The translations under genes were made by a program, and so were the position numbers. This document shows positions 34,760-45,436 of a DNA stretch of 45,436 nucleotides, piece by piece; within the stretch, counting starts at the first letter, position 1, and every line of letters starts with the position of its first letter. Source of the stretch: Ophiothrix spiculata (Eukaryota > Echinodermata > Ophiuroidea > Amphilepidida > Ophiotrichidae); the NCBI GenBank assembly GCA_000969725.1, contig JXSR01S034780.1; one strand, 5' to 3'. The notes below the pieces were generated by a model, which was not told the DNA's origin, did no database searches, and worked only from the letters and a program-made list of their open reading frames with translations.

Positions 34760-34905
34760 AAAGTAGTGAAGGCGCCTTGTTGTCTTAACATGCAAATTAT
34801 CTCGAACTTCTTTCCCAATTAAACCAAATTAAGTCAAGTTAAACCAGAAAAATTCTCAGAATCCTTCATTAAGTGCAACAGATTATATATTAAAAACTTC
34901 AATTA
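34760..34905. repeat. Rearranged module P (copy B)
   Basis: Same facing-halves arrangement as 24,340-24,500, with GTCTTAACATGCAAATTAT better preserved. Confidence 0.6.
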
Positions 34906-35398
34906 AGCAAAGTGAATCATTTACATCCGTTTTTGTATGCCTAAGGATATAATTATGAGTATAGCTTCTGTAATCTTATTCATTAATTTTGCTCATTTGC
35001 TAATCCTATTTAAAAGCTCAGAGTAAATACATGTACTATCATTGTCTCAATACGTGTGTCTTCCACATCTATATCGCTTCCAGAATTGAGTTGAATTCCT
35101 TGAATGTAATGGTTCTTTTAGGCGTGACATATTATAGGAAAGCACAGACTTGTAAATCTCATTTGATCTTTTCCTTTTGACAATATGTGATAGGGTATCT
35201 TTAAAAGAAAGTTTTGGTTTTTATTACTATTGACTAGGTTGAACATTTCCTTTAAAAAAAAAATTAAAGCAGATTCTGTACGACGTTTCCGACAAGTCGA
35301 GTAACATGTCGATTATGCTTTGAGAACCAAACAAGCTGGTTCGCTATTTTGATAAATTGATGCATTTCTACAACATAAATGAATTCTGCAACTATGAA

Positions 35399-36060
35399 CA
35401 TTTGGATACCCTCATCTGTTTGGTGTCATTTTGCTAAAGCGTGTTTGCTGAAGTTAAAAATAGTTTTACAAATGCATTATAATAAATGATACCGTCGATT
35501 AACGGTATATTGATACTTTAGTCGTCTCAATTATTATAAGAGCACAATCACTTTCTCTACTCAATTTATGTGACCATATTTTCCAAATGTAAATAGATCG
35601 ACACAAGTTAAATAATTAAAGAAAGTCACCGACCTAAATCTTGTTTGTTCTCTTAGAAGGACACTGTGCATGTATTTGGTGCAAAATATAAAATATTTGA
35701 TCATGTCATGATGGGAGATGATATTAGACAGTCAATTACTAACATTACTCACTTGTTCTATGACAGTACTTTAAACAATAACGTGTTTAGATAACCGTTA
35801 AAGAGGGAACCATAATAGAAATCAACTTTAAATCTGTCAGGATGGTTTGTATATAAAATTGGATTCGTGTAGATAACTAATAACAAAAAGAAGAAATCTG
35901 GCATCAAAACAAAATATAAAGTATTTCTAAACGTGTTTATACAAATATACTCGAAAAGTAGTAACGAGGAAATAATACGCCTTGATGAGTGTTTGTGCAA
36001 ATTACTTCAATGTTTCAATGGTAAGTTAAATACATTTTTTCTAGTTTTTCACCATGGCAT
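35399..36060. other. Spacer with a partial module R'-like stretch
   Basis: Around 35,665-35,790, AAAATATTTGATCATGTC and GATGGGAGATGAT, followed by CAATTAC and GTGTTTAGATAACC, resemble module R'. The rest is AT-rich, and no gene is supported. Confidence 0.45.
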
Positions 36061-37523
36061 ATCTGTTTTGCTTTGTTACTGCTCCCAATCATAGATCATG
36101 ACCTTTCATGTTCTGTCATGTCTCTGTTAAATGACTGAAACGTCCTATATTCTATAAAGCGAGGTAAATAATGATCAGACGTCATCGATATACTCCTTTT
36201 CTATGTAAACCGATAGCAGAGATTACGCCATCAGTTATTGCTGCATTAAGATGTTATATCAAATGACCTCTTGGAATGGCTTGTAAACGGCAAAGTGCGT
36301 CTTAATTTACCTCATCAAATATTTGATCGTGTTCTGTTCCGATGGGAGCTGATAAGAGAATCATTTGCTTGCATTGCAAAATTTTAATGGGTGTATTTTC
36401 AGCAATTATATGTTTATATAACACTGGAAGAAATAATAGAAGCGGATACGAATGCGAGGCTCTAAATGGTTCCCATCGATTACCTTCTGAAAAAAGAAAA
36501 TGTAGGTGTCGATCTATTAGATATTTGATTATCGTGTATGGAATGAATTGATTTCATAGAATTAATTGCTTACATTGCTTCATTGTTTAAAGACAGCACC
36601 TCCAACAATCATGCATGATTCTAAACAGCTATTCTTTACAATGTTTAAATGTTATACAATTTTAAATGAAAACCAAAAATGTCAACGGTAAAAATCCCTC
36701 TAAATAATAATATTATTATCCACTCACATTCATTTGGAAAACAAAATTTCATCAATCCCTATAGACATACTTAATTCCAAAAATTAAGCTTTTACGTCAT
36801 GTGGTTTGTGGTGTTCCTTCTATTCTTCGTTATCTATGCAACTCGTAAAAGGCCTCTAGAGCGCACCTAGAAAAAATTATATTAAATTAAATAATGCCTG
36901 CTTTGCGTCAACTCTTTAATTAATGTAGATGAGAAACAGTTTTATATCATCAAAATTGATATGTATGTCGCTTTACTGTTGAATATTAGAAGTCTTATTT
37001 TGTGTCGCCTTCACGCCTGTGTCCAATGCAATATTTGCTGTTCCAGAAGCATGCATATAGAGAGCTTTCTTAAACGGTCTAGCAATCAATCACAAGCCAC
37101 ACCCTGCAGCGTTGTACTAGCCAACATTTATAGATTATTCATAATGTATACTTTAATACCGAACTCTTGGCCTTAAGGGATTTAGTTTAGTGCCATCTTC
37201 ACGCCTTATTTCAAAGGTAATATCAACACCACCCTAAGTGTTTCCATCTGAATATTTCGGAATTGGTTCCTAGGGTGCAAAGAGATGACGGCAACAGTAG
37301 AATTAATTCCATGGCATGAAGAGTTCCTTAATCAAGTCATTAGCGCAACAAACGATCAACAAAATTAAATATGATTATCATACACCATGCATATTTTTAT
37401 TCAAAATATATTCACAGTAGTGTCTAAATTAGCACATTGATTATATGTTAAAAAACTGTTCATATGAAAGTTGTTTTTCTCAAATAAAATCTGTTCTAAA
37501 CATATACACCTACCAATTTTAAG
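36061..37523. repeat. Partial duplication copy C
   Basis: Co-linear with 22,243-23,703 (A) and 32,125-34,043 (B), from ATCTGTTTTGCTTTG to CCAATTTTAAG. It lacks the SINE-like insert and the MITE, and has about 110 bp (about 37,360-37,480) absent from A and B. It is more diverged from A and B than they are from each other. Confidence 0.9.
36993..37238 (+). repeat. Module Q copy 7 (copy C)
   Basis: TCTTATTTTGTGTCGCCTTC, ACGCCTGTGTCCAATGCAAT, TCTTAAACGGTCTAGCAATC, GATTATTCATAATGTATAC, ACCGAACTCTTGGCCTTAAG and ATCTTCACGCCTTATTTC: the closest copy to the consensus. Confidence 0.85.
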
Positions 37524-37530
37524 CAACTAC

Positions 37531-38108
37531 TGCTCGATTTAGGGAATAATTTTTATGAGGTTTTCATTGCTCACCTAGTTTCCTCACTGGGACGCCCTCA
37601 CTCTTTAAGTGAGGAAATAAGCTGAGGTTTTCAAAAATCATTCTCTGAAATTCTGAAAAATTAAATTTCTTATGCTTTATATTAAGTAAGTGAGGAAATG
37701 AGGTGAGGTTTTCAAAAATCATTCTCTAAACTTTTTAAAACTCAATTTCTTTTGTATTATATTAAGTTAGTGAGGAAATGAGGTGAGGTTTTCAAAAATC
37801 ATTCTCTGAAATTCTGAAATTTTTTATTTTTTCTGCTTTATATTAAGTAAGTGAGGAAATGAGGTGAGGTTTTCATAAATCATTCTCTGAAATTTTTAAA
37901 ACTTGGTTTCTTATGTAATATATTAAGTAAGTGAGGAAATGGGATGAGGTTTTAAAAAATCATTCTCTTAAATTTTGAAAAAATAAATCGTAATTTAAAC
38001 ATAATGAAAAACACGCTTATTCTAAAAACCTTGTCCTGACAGGTTTTGATATTTAAAAAAGTGAGGAATGAGAATGATGTCGGAAAAAGTATCGCCAATT
38101 TTTCCCCT
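37531..38108. mobile_element. Probable MITE with internal 80-bp tandem repeats
   Basis: The left end GCTCGATTTAGGGAATAAT and the inverted right end (GCACGATTTAGGGGAAAAAT on the minus strand) define an imperfect TIR pair. Inside are five tandem units starting at 37,608, 37,689, 37,769, 37,850 and 37,930 (GTGAGGAAATGAGGTGAGGT type, spacing 80-81). The left end lies within 10 bp of where copy C similarity stops. Confidence 0.65.
37608..37985. repeat. 80-bp minisatellite, five units
   Basis: Each unit carries AGTGAGGAAATGAGGTGAGG, TTTTCAAAAATCATTCTCT and an AT-rich tail ending TATATTAAGTAA. Units differ mostly in the tail. Confidence 0.95.
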
Positions 38109-39675
38109 AAATCGTGCGGAATCTATTAGGATCATTTTAAGATTCTTAAAGGTATTGCAGATATGAAGAAAATAAATTAGTAGAATATTGAAGCCCTTGA
38201 AGCTTCTGTATAGCGAAGGTTATTCAATTGATTCAGCTGTCAACTTGTCAACTTTTTGAACATTTAGTCAATGTTTCAGACACAAGAAATGCACTTGATG
38301 TGTTTGTTGACTTTAAATGATGCAAATTAACCTTTCGCCAAGTAATGTAGTTACAATACAAGTCATAGATTTTACGTACAGCAGAATGTTTTTTTGATTA
38401 GCTAAGTTTGAGCAATCGTCTATCAGATAGAACCATTTGTTTGTTCATTTAGTTTTAGACAAAATGGAAAGGAACCTTCTATGAGATAATGTAAAAAACA
38501 AAGAGGTTTTTGAAACCTTTGGGAATTAAACAACTTCATTTTCTTTCATTGAGAAATTACGGTATCGGAACCTCTAATGTGGACCATTTACCTGTTTTGA
38601 ATTCCTAAAATGGCAAGTCAACTCACTTCAAATTGACAAACTGCTAAATTTTATTTTGCCAAATATTACCCATACAGATCTTAGGGAGATGGTTTTAGTT
38701 AAAAAAGAAAAAAGTATTTTTTTTTAAACTTCTAATTGTGTTTCATTTTGTCTCATTATCAATAGCAAATTTAATGGGTAATGCAGACTTGTTAATGGTT
38801 TAATTTACATCAAAGAGTGGTGAGGACATATCTATATTAAAGGTAAATTGTAACCAATAAACCTGGCATAATAGTGACATAATACATAATAATGTTATGT
38901 TAGTACAGTATCAAAACGCAGTTTTATTTGGGGAATGAAAAACATAAAAAAAAAAAAAGAAAATAAGAAAAACAAATTAAATTCTGGATTAAAATATAGA
39001 AGTCTCAACGAAGAATGTTTTGTCTGTTCGTGCTGTGCTTAATTTGGTGTGTGCAATGTCTTAAGAACCAACCATTATCATCTTCTCAGTCTTATCAAGA
39101 TATGCCCAAGATGCTCCCTAACGAAAATACTATGGGATGGCAATGTCAACCCTGAGGAGTGCAACAAGCGCAGTGTAAATAGCTTGTCTGGTTGTCTAAG
39201 CATGCTTTCCATGATCGAAAGGGAAAACTAATGCCTTGATCATGAAAGCTGAACCAAAGATGTCATTTGCACTAGGATATGGTTAACGTAGTGTATGTGA
39301 TACTTGACGATTTACCGTGTTTACAGAGGGACTTGTTGAGTCAGGTTGACTACAAATTATACAGATGGAACCATGTTCATGGTTAAGATAAATATAGGTT
39401 GAATTCGTTCACCTGGAATAGAACACCATAAATTATTGCCTGGGTATGCACATGTCAAATCTGATTACTTTATTTGGGTTTCACGCATTGCAAGTATCAA
39501 TATCGCAACAGTTTGCAATTAAGATGATAGAAAAAAAAACCTTTGGGTTTCAGGATAATGCAACAAAAGATTATGGCTTGACAAAATTTATACCATTTTA
39601 CCTATATATACCAAACTGTAGTATACATTTGGGAATTGGATTCTTTATTTGAAAGGAAATGTTTAAAACAGAATC
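38109..39675. other. No recognised feature
   Basis: Short frames at 39,049-39,231 and 39,446-39,652 have no recognisable motif. An A-rich tract lies near 38,946-38,975. I see no gene. Confidence 0.35.
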
Positions 39676-39679
39676 TTAA

Positions 39680-40393
39680 AGCGGTGGCCACAACCCGTCG
39701 TACATGCACATATGTGCTGTTTGCGGTTAAAAACGTAGGCAAAATCGTGCGTTACCTACGTTGTAGGATACCGACATCGTACTAATTTAATAGTACGCAG
39801 ATACGACATAGCACTTTCAGAGCATGAGGAACTTTCTCTGCGTGCTGGCTACGTACGAGCTACCGATTAAAAGTCAGTACAGTCCGCATGTGTTCGGTAT
39901 CGACATTGCGTCTTTGTTTTGACATATTTGTGGACTAGGCAACTAGAACGTACAGACACCGTGCGTGTATCGTACGTGTAAGTACGTTTCCCTTATAAAT
40001 AACATGGCAGTGTAAGGAGTTCGTACGTTACACGCATGATTTAGGTACATGTACTTACAATGTGCGCAACGTACGATGCATGCAGCAACTAGCACGTACG
40101 GACACCGTGCGTGTATCGTTGGTGTAAGTACGTTTCCCTTATAATAACGTGGCAGTGCAAGGAGTTCGTACGATGCACGCAAGATGTAAGTACATGTACT
40201 TACAATGTACGCAACGTACGATGCATGCAGCCACTCACGGTGAGGCGTATCGTGTGCACAACGTACCTACACCGTACGATGAACGTGCGTCCTCCCAGCG
40301 TGTGCAACGATTTTAGAAAAAAAAAACCTAGAGAACGTGGCCTCTCGAAAAATCGTAGGAACAAAAAACGCAGGACGGGTTGTGACCACCACT
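39680..40393. mobile_element. TTAA-target non-autonomous DNA element
   Basis: The termini AGCGGTGGCCACAACCCGTC and (inverted) AGTGGTGGTCACAACCCGTC are flanked by TTAA on both sides (39,676-39,679 and 40,394-40,397). TTAA duplication points to the piggyBac or Kolobok superfamilies; I cannot choose between them. The interior is unusually rich in CGTACG and GTAC and contains 145-bp tandem units starting at 39,939 and 40,084, with a partial third at 40,230. The short frames inside are artefacts of this repeat. Confidence 0.8.
39939..40260. repeat. 145-bp tandem units inside the TTAA element
   Basis: Shared blocks: GCAACTAG, ACACCGTGCGTGTATCGT, GTAAGTACGTTTCCCTTATA, GGAGTTCGTACG, TACATGTACTTACAATGT and CAACGTACGATGCATGCAGC. 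Confidence 0.9.
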
Positions 40394-40397
40394 TTAA

Positions 40398-42580
40398 TAG
40401 GTACATTATATGTCTAATTCTAATCTAATATACAAAAAGCTCTCGTCGGTTGTTACAGGCGGTATAGGACACGATTTACTTGATTTAGGCTGAGGGATTT
40501 CTAAACGCAAATTTAGGGATATATTTTACGGGTAGAGCCACAAACTGTGTATTGAAAATATTCCTTTTTTTACATTGATCAAATAAATCACAAAAGTAAT
40601 GTCACAAAATTAAACATAATTATATAACTCTAAATCCGTTGGGGTTCACGCGTGAACACCACTTCTTCTTATCAAAAACAGTTATTCGTATCCTATTTCT
40701 GATCGAGGTTTTCTTCTGGTCACGTGATATTATATTAGTACATATTTATGACCAAATATGGGAGATAACGGGTTCGTTAATATTCATATGGACCGGCTGG
40801 TGTTGCCGGTGTCTCGTAAATATTGGCAGGGGCAAAGGCCTGTCCGCCTCGGCCTTGGTTGTTAAAGGGGCGGTCCTCTTTAACGACTGAGACGAAGGAA
40901 TGTTATGTTTTATAATTTCTGCCAACTTACACAAAAAAAAAATCGAATTTTGGCGTACATGAAAAATAGTAAAAAACGAATATATGTTACAATATTTTGC
41001 AATGAATATATGTTACAATATTTTGCAATTATATAAGAGATATGACAAGATGGCGGATGCCTATATTTATATAATCATTTGTGTTATTTTTTTCTCATTT
41101 AATGAGTACACTGATTTAACTATAAATTAGAATACACCATAGAAAAGCAATTTGCTTAAATAATACGAATTCCTTGTATGATCTTTATAAACGTATTGTT
41201 TGTTGTTTGACAACAAGGTTAATTTTTACATTGTATGACATACATTTGTTGTGACATGTTGCTTGTGTTCCCTTGATCTTCTTTAAAACAATTATTTCTT
41301 ATCAAGTCATCATGCAGCCTTGCGACAAGATGTCACAAATAATAGTGATACTTTTGTGATAAAACTCCCGGTAAAAGTATAGATAAAATTATAAGAAATA
41401 ACCCTATTATGTTGTTTTGGGCTGTAATTTATCATTTTGCTTCCTTTATGTCTAGGTAGGGTTTGTATATTATAACCTAAGTTCCGATATCCGCCAATCT
41501 CCTACATATATACATGTGTACTTGTACTAATGTCTACTGTTTATTTCAGGGGGTAGGACGTGACGTCATCAGATTTTGAAACTTCCATTCAAAAAACTTG
41601 ATTTTAACTAAAGCTAAAAAAAATCATTTTATGCCCTTACTTAGTGTATAAACATGTACAAATTTCAAAACCGTTGAGGTTGGAACTTCAACCTCAGAAA
41701 ACTAAAAAGATATTCTGATTATTTTTAAGAACTACTTTACTTCATACTTACGCATTCAAATATACGGGAGATACTACGGATGAATACGCATCAAATCTGA
41801 GTAAACAGTGCGGTAAACAGGAAATTCATTACGCGACCACCGTCGTCTGGTTTATTTCAAATTAGCTAACTATCCTGATACAATTATTTCTTTCAAGTAG
41901 TTTCAAGTCTAAGATTAACTTATCGGTAACCTTCAGTGCACGGTATCATAGAAGTGACGTGTTGCTTCGCTGTACTCACCTTATTAGTGGAACCTCCGGG
42001 CAAGCAATTTGTAACCTTTTATATTTTTAATAAATTATCCACAATGACGTTAAACCTCATTTCGAAATTATATATACATATTTACTTGTAATGCAAGCAA
42101 TATTCTATTCTGTGCGTATAGATAATATATTAATGGATATTTAACATTCAGAATGCTAGGCAATAATAGCGTTTTCTCGATTCCTCTTGCCTTCAATTTG
42201 AATCATGTGAATTAGTTGGCAGCTCGTTCTGTAATAAGCACTTTTTGTTCGTTATTAATATGACTTTTCTTATGCTTGGGGATACAAGTAACTAATATCA
42301 AAACGGAAATTCAGCAAAACGTCGATTATTTTCGACGCCATTGGCACGAAGAGAATTGCTATTGCAAAAGCCTTCAACAGGAATGTTAAAATTTCAATTT
42401 GTTATGATTGCTTGTTGAACAGTTTTACATAATGGTGGGACTGAAAAAGTATAAGATTCTCAATTTCCTTTATAGCATGACATTGTAAAACTACAGTGTC
42501 CAATAAATAAAAACACATTAAGATGTAAATAAGTAAAACGCACAAGGTGAATTAAATTTAATTACCGTTTATATGTAATC
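40398..42580. other. No gene recognised; one small tandem duplication
   Basis: Includes TTCACGCGTGAA (about 40,646-40,657), a GTCACGTGAT site, a GC-richer patch at 40,790-40,890, and GTGACGTCATC near 41,560. I cannot link any of these to a gene. Confidence 0.4.
40978..41029. repeat. 26-bp exact tandem duplication
   Basis: GAATATATGTTACAATATTT plus TGCAAT occurs twice in a row with no differences. Confidence 0.95.
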
Positions 42581-43010
42581 CAGTGGCGTGCCCAAAGGGG
42601 GGGCCGGGAAAGGGTGGGGGGGCACGTGCCCCCCCCCCCCCAGTTTGATGAGTCAGTCTGGGGAAACGGCCCATTCGGGCATCTTGACACAAACAGATAG
42701 AAAAGAAAGGGGAGGACAGAAAAAAATCAAAAGGAAAGAGAAGAAAATACCTTGAATTTCCCTTTGTTTTTGATAATTTAAATATGAAAAAGCAAAAATT
42801 TTGCGCGCTTCGCGCGAAATTTCTGGTATTCTGTCAATATTCAGTCAAATTTTGCCATGTTTTGCGTAAATTGCAAAATTTTTCGCGCGCTACGCGCGCA
42901 TTATCAAAAAAAAAATCTAAAAATATCACATTTTACTCTTTTGCCGCTATTGGTCATTCGGGGGAAACTGATGATTGTGCCCCCCCCCCCACTCAAAAAA
43001 TCCTACATTA
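42581..43010. repeat. Repeat fragment with C/G runs and GCGCGC hairpins
   Basis: Starts CAGTGGCGTGCCC, a hAT-like terminus. It has runs of G and C at 42,596-42,640 and 42,979-42,990, and two short hairpins (GCGCGCTTCGCGCG near 42,803 and CGCGCGCTACGCGCG near 42,884). No matching inverted right end or 8-bp duplication is found, so it is probably partial. Confidence 0.5.
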
Positions 43011-44930
43011 TTATGTACAAATTGATCAACATGCTTCTACAAAAGGCAGCCTATACTTTAATCAGATGTAGATAAAGTGAAGAATCTATTAACGTATCAA
43101 TTTATTTAATGTAATTCTCAATTAAGCAATTGTTGAACAAGAAATATTGAGATGACATAGGAACCGGAAACTTAATCTTCAACTCTGATAAATTGTCAAT
43201 AAGCTCTGGCAACTGTACTATTAAAATGGGACAATCTTCTTTACTTGAACCTCGAAGAAATCTACTTTGCCTAATATTTGTAATTCGAAAACAAAATCCA
43301 CGAACAAAGCATAAACAACTTATTTGTGCAGAATCTGACGCCTTGCTTTGTAACAAGTACACAGAAATTGGACGACTTACTGCTCCATGTATGTTTTAAA
43401 AGTCAGTGGTTAATTATGCACGGAGCTAGAGCCGAATGATTTTTTAAAACTGTTGATACGTCAAACTAAGTTTTGATGACAAAGCAGCTCACAGAAGTAC
43501 TGAAAAAAAAACATGGATGTATTTATTCAGACTTCTACAGAGAGTGTCATGTACCATCGTCACACACCATCGTATAGAGCTAAAACGTACGAATAATGTA
43601 CAAATGTTTCCTTACTGAACGTGTGCCAAACGGACCACCACCGTATGGATAACGTATTGAAATATATATAACGGACAAACCGTATGGATAACGTATTGAA
43701 CGTACTTCTGGCCCTTTTTAAAAAAAATCAGCTAGCTGGGAGGGCAATCAATGCTCGCAATTGGTTAATGTAGCTTTACTTAAACCATCTGGAATATACC
43801 ATTACTCTTAACCAGGTAATTTCAAGCAATACCGTAATCCTGAAAACAAAATTGGGTCTTAATTCAGAACTCGGTTTAATGACTTTGTTAACATACCGTA
43901 CGCAGCCTTTCAGTCTTCTAAGTAGAACATTAGACTGACTCCTTAAAGACATAATTGACATTTAAAAGGTTATTGTCAAAGCATTATTGCAAATATTTGC
44001 AAAATGATAGTTTGGAACTCGTAAAAGTACACCCATTTTGAAATGGAAATAACTCACTGCTAATTTTCATTTTCTCTATTTACACAATGTGACATTTTTC
44101 AATGCTGCATGCAGACAACCTATATTTTCTTCAGCGATTTAGCAATTATCTATTTTGGTTTCTTGACAAAATTCCGCTGTTACATACAATCAATTTATAA
44201 TATGTTGAGCTAAAATTAAAATGCTGTAGGGAGATCGAATTCCCTTGTTAATCCATGACACAGAGTACAGTTTGACTGTTGCTTTAATTAATTATATTTC
44301 CTGATCTGATAGAAGGTAACCGCAGGCATACTTTCTACCGTATTTTCTCAACAGAACGCTAGTTGAAAGCCAGTTAAGCAGATTTCAAAATGGCTATTTG
44401 TTATATTTCATTCTGTTTTTAGTTGAGTTCGAAGTATATATTATTTTTGTTCAGTAAAATATCGAATCAAAGCGTTAATTTTTAACTTTTAAAAGATAAT
44501 GTAGTCTTTTTGAGTAACAATATACGTCACAGCATGGTAATCAGAATTAGCGTGAAAATATGTTCAACGAGTCAGACAATTATCCGGGTTTTTTGTTATT
44601 GTGGTGTTGTTTAGTTTTATAGCACGTTACAACTTTGATTGTTTGTTCAATATCGATTTTTTACTAGTTAGAAAAAAGAAATACAAATAAAAATAATACC
44701 ATTTACTTTTGGAATAAGATATTGTCAGAAGCTCCATCTGTTACCCGACCTTGAATCCAAAACGGGAATTAATTTAGTGATTTGTATATTACAAATTTTA
44801 TCTTTCAAAACACTCCCGTTGAAAAAAAATTGTTCATTTCAAAAAGGATGGACTAAAAGTTTGATTGTATTCACCATCTCAAGAAACTTTACTTGCAAAT
44901 ATCCTGTAAAATTAAATGTAACAGAAAGTT
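43011..44930. other. No gene recognised; one 39-bp spaced repeat
   Basis: ACCGTATGGATAACGTATTG occurs at 43,640 and 43,679 in a CGTA-rich patch. Frames on both strands at 43,102-43,399 have no recognisable domain. Confidence 0.4.
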
Positions 44931-45436
44931 TCAGTGGCGTAACTAGAGTTCTTAATAGTGGGGAGGCGGAATTTTTCAACATAGCTTTTGAAAACCGACA
45001 TGCAAAAATAAAAGTTTCAGACTGAAAAGTGACGGGTTAGTCTGACAGTACCTTTAATATACTCCTATCATTGGATGGTGTGTTTTGAATTCAGGTGTGA
45101 AGCAGGTGTGATTTAATGAAAGGTAAATAAGTGACATATAAAGGCAGAAGATGCATAAGATGCATGCATACACGGAGGAAGATGGATGCAAAGAAAAGTG
45201 GACCAACAGGATACTGATAATACTCGAATAGAGAACCCTAGTTACCCATCATTACATACTCAACATGATGTATCTGGTTTAATCGGAAAATGCTGATGAT
45301 GTTCATGTTCATGTCAGATCAGGGCAAAGCAGTAAAATAATACGTACATTTTAATTAATACATAATTTTAATTAGAATTTTGACTGAAATCGATCTGATT
45401 TTGGGGAAAAACGGGAATCTTACTGGGAGAATATTA
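44931..45436. other. Possible hAT-like terminus, otherwise unrecognised
   Basis: CAGTGGCGTAACTAGAG at 44,932 resembles a hAT 5' end; no inverted partner is seen before the window closes. Confidence 0.3.

Larger units (their letters stand above)
28488..35398. repeat. Segmental duplication copy B
   Basis: Direct repeat of 18,598-25,239, with all major landmarks in the same order. The left edge lacks arm L. It includes arm R (28,601-30,506), the TIR element, module R', the SINE-like insert, module Q copy 6 and the rearranged module P. A 430-bp MITE is unique to B. The 110-codon frame at 28,810-29,142 is broken in arm R of copy A and changes freely in arm L. Confidence 0.92.

Noticed and set aside
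43102-43399. Overlapping frames on both strands
   Set aside because: No domain, no splice signals I can support, no second copy for a conservation test.
1-45436. LTR elements, Polintons or other virus-derived copies, tRNA genes, rRNA genes, CRISPR arrays
   Set aside because: I saw no paired LTRs, capsid or envelope motifs, intact tRNA cloverleaf or spaced identical repeats. Decayed fragments below visual recognition cannot be excluded.

Overview
This is AT-rich eukaryotic, almost certainly metazoan, DNA. The evidence is a spliced three-finger (Ly6/uPAR-type) surface-protein gene, a 5'-truncated RTE-like LINE, many short inverted-repeat DNA elements and one 625-base assembly gap. The repeat types (hAT-like, TTAA-target and TA-target MITEs, C/G-run elements, GCGCGC hairpins) are the kind common in marine invertebrate genomes. 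I cannot name the phylum. Only one protein-coding host gene is supported.

Layout: (1) 1-2.1 kb holds two coding exons of a probable GPI-anchored Ly6-type protein, with a hAT-type MITE in the intron between them. (2) 2.1-3.2 kb holds repeat debris and a 22-bp minisatellite. (3) 3.25-37.5 kb is a degenerate, largely non-coding array built from recurring modules, named here S, T, Q and P. Q occurs seven times, always on the + strand, and is usually followed by P. MITEs have landed in or between the modules. (4) Inside that array, 16,372-20,623 is a large imperfect palindrome (arms L and R). The block 18,598-25,239 (copy A) is repeated directly at 28,488-35,398 (copy B), and part of it again at 36,061-37,523 (copy C). 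(5) 37.5-45.4 kb contains a MITE with an 80-bp internal tandem repeat, a TTAA-flanked element rich in CGTACG, a GC-hairpin repeat fragment, and long stretches where I recognise nothing.

The order of events can be read from occupied and empty sites. A SINE-like insert is in A and B but not C. A 430-bp MITE is in B only. A 270-bp LINE fragment is in A only. A and B alternate between near-identical and clearly diverged patches, which suggests gene conversion after duplication. No protein explains the array: open frames that recur in its copies vary without a coding-like substitution pattern. It may be an old macrosatellite, a non-coding transcription cluster or simply duplicated debris; the sequence alone does not decide.
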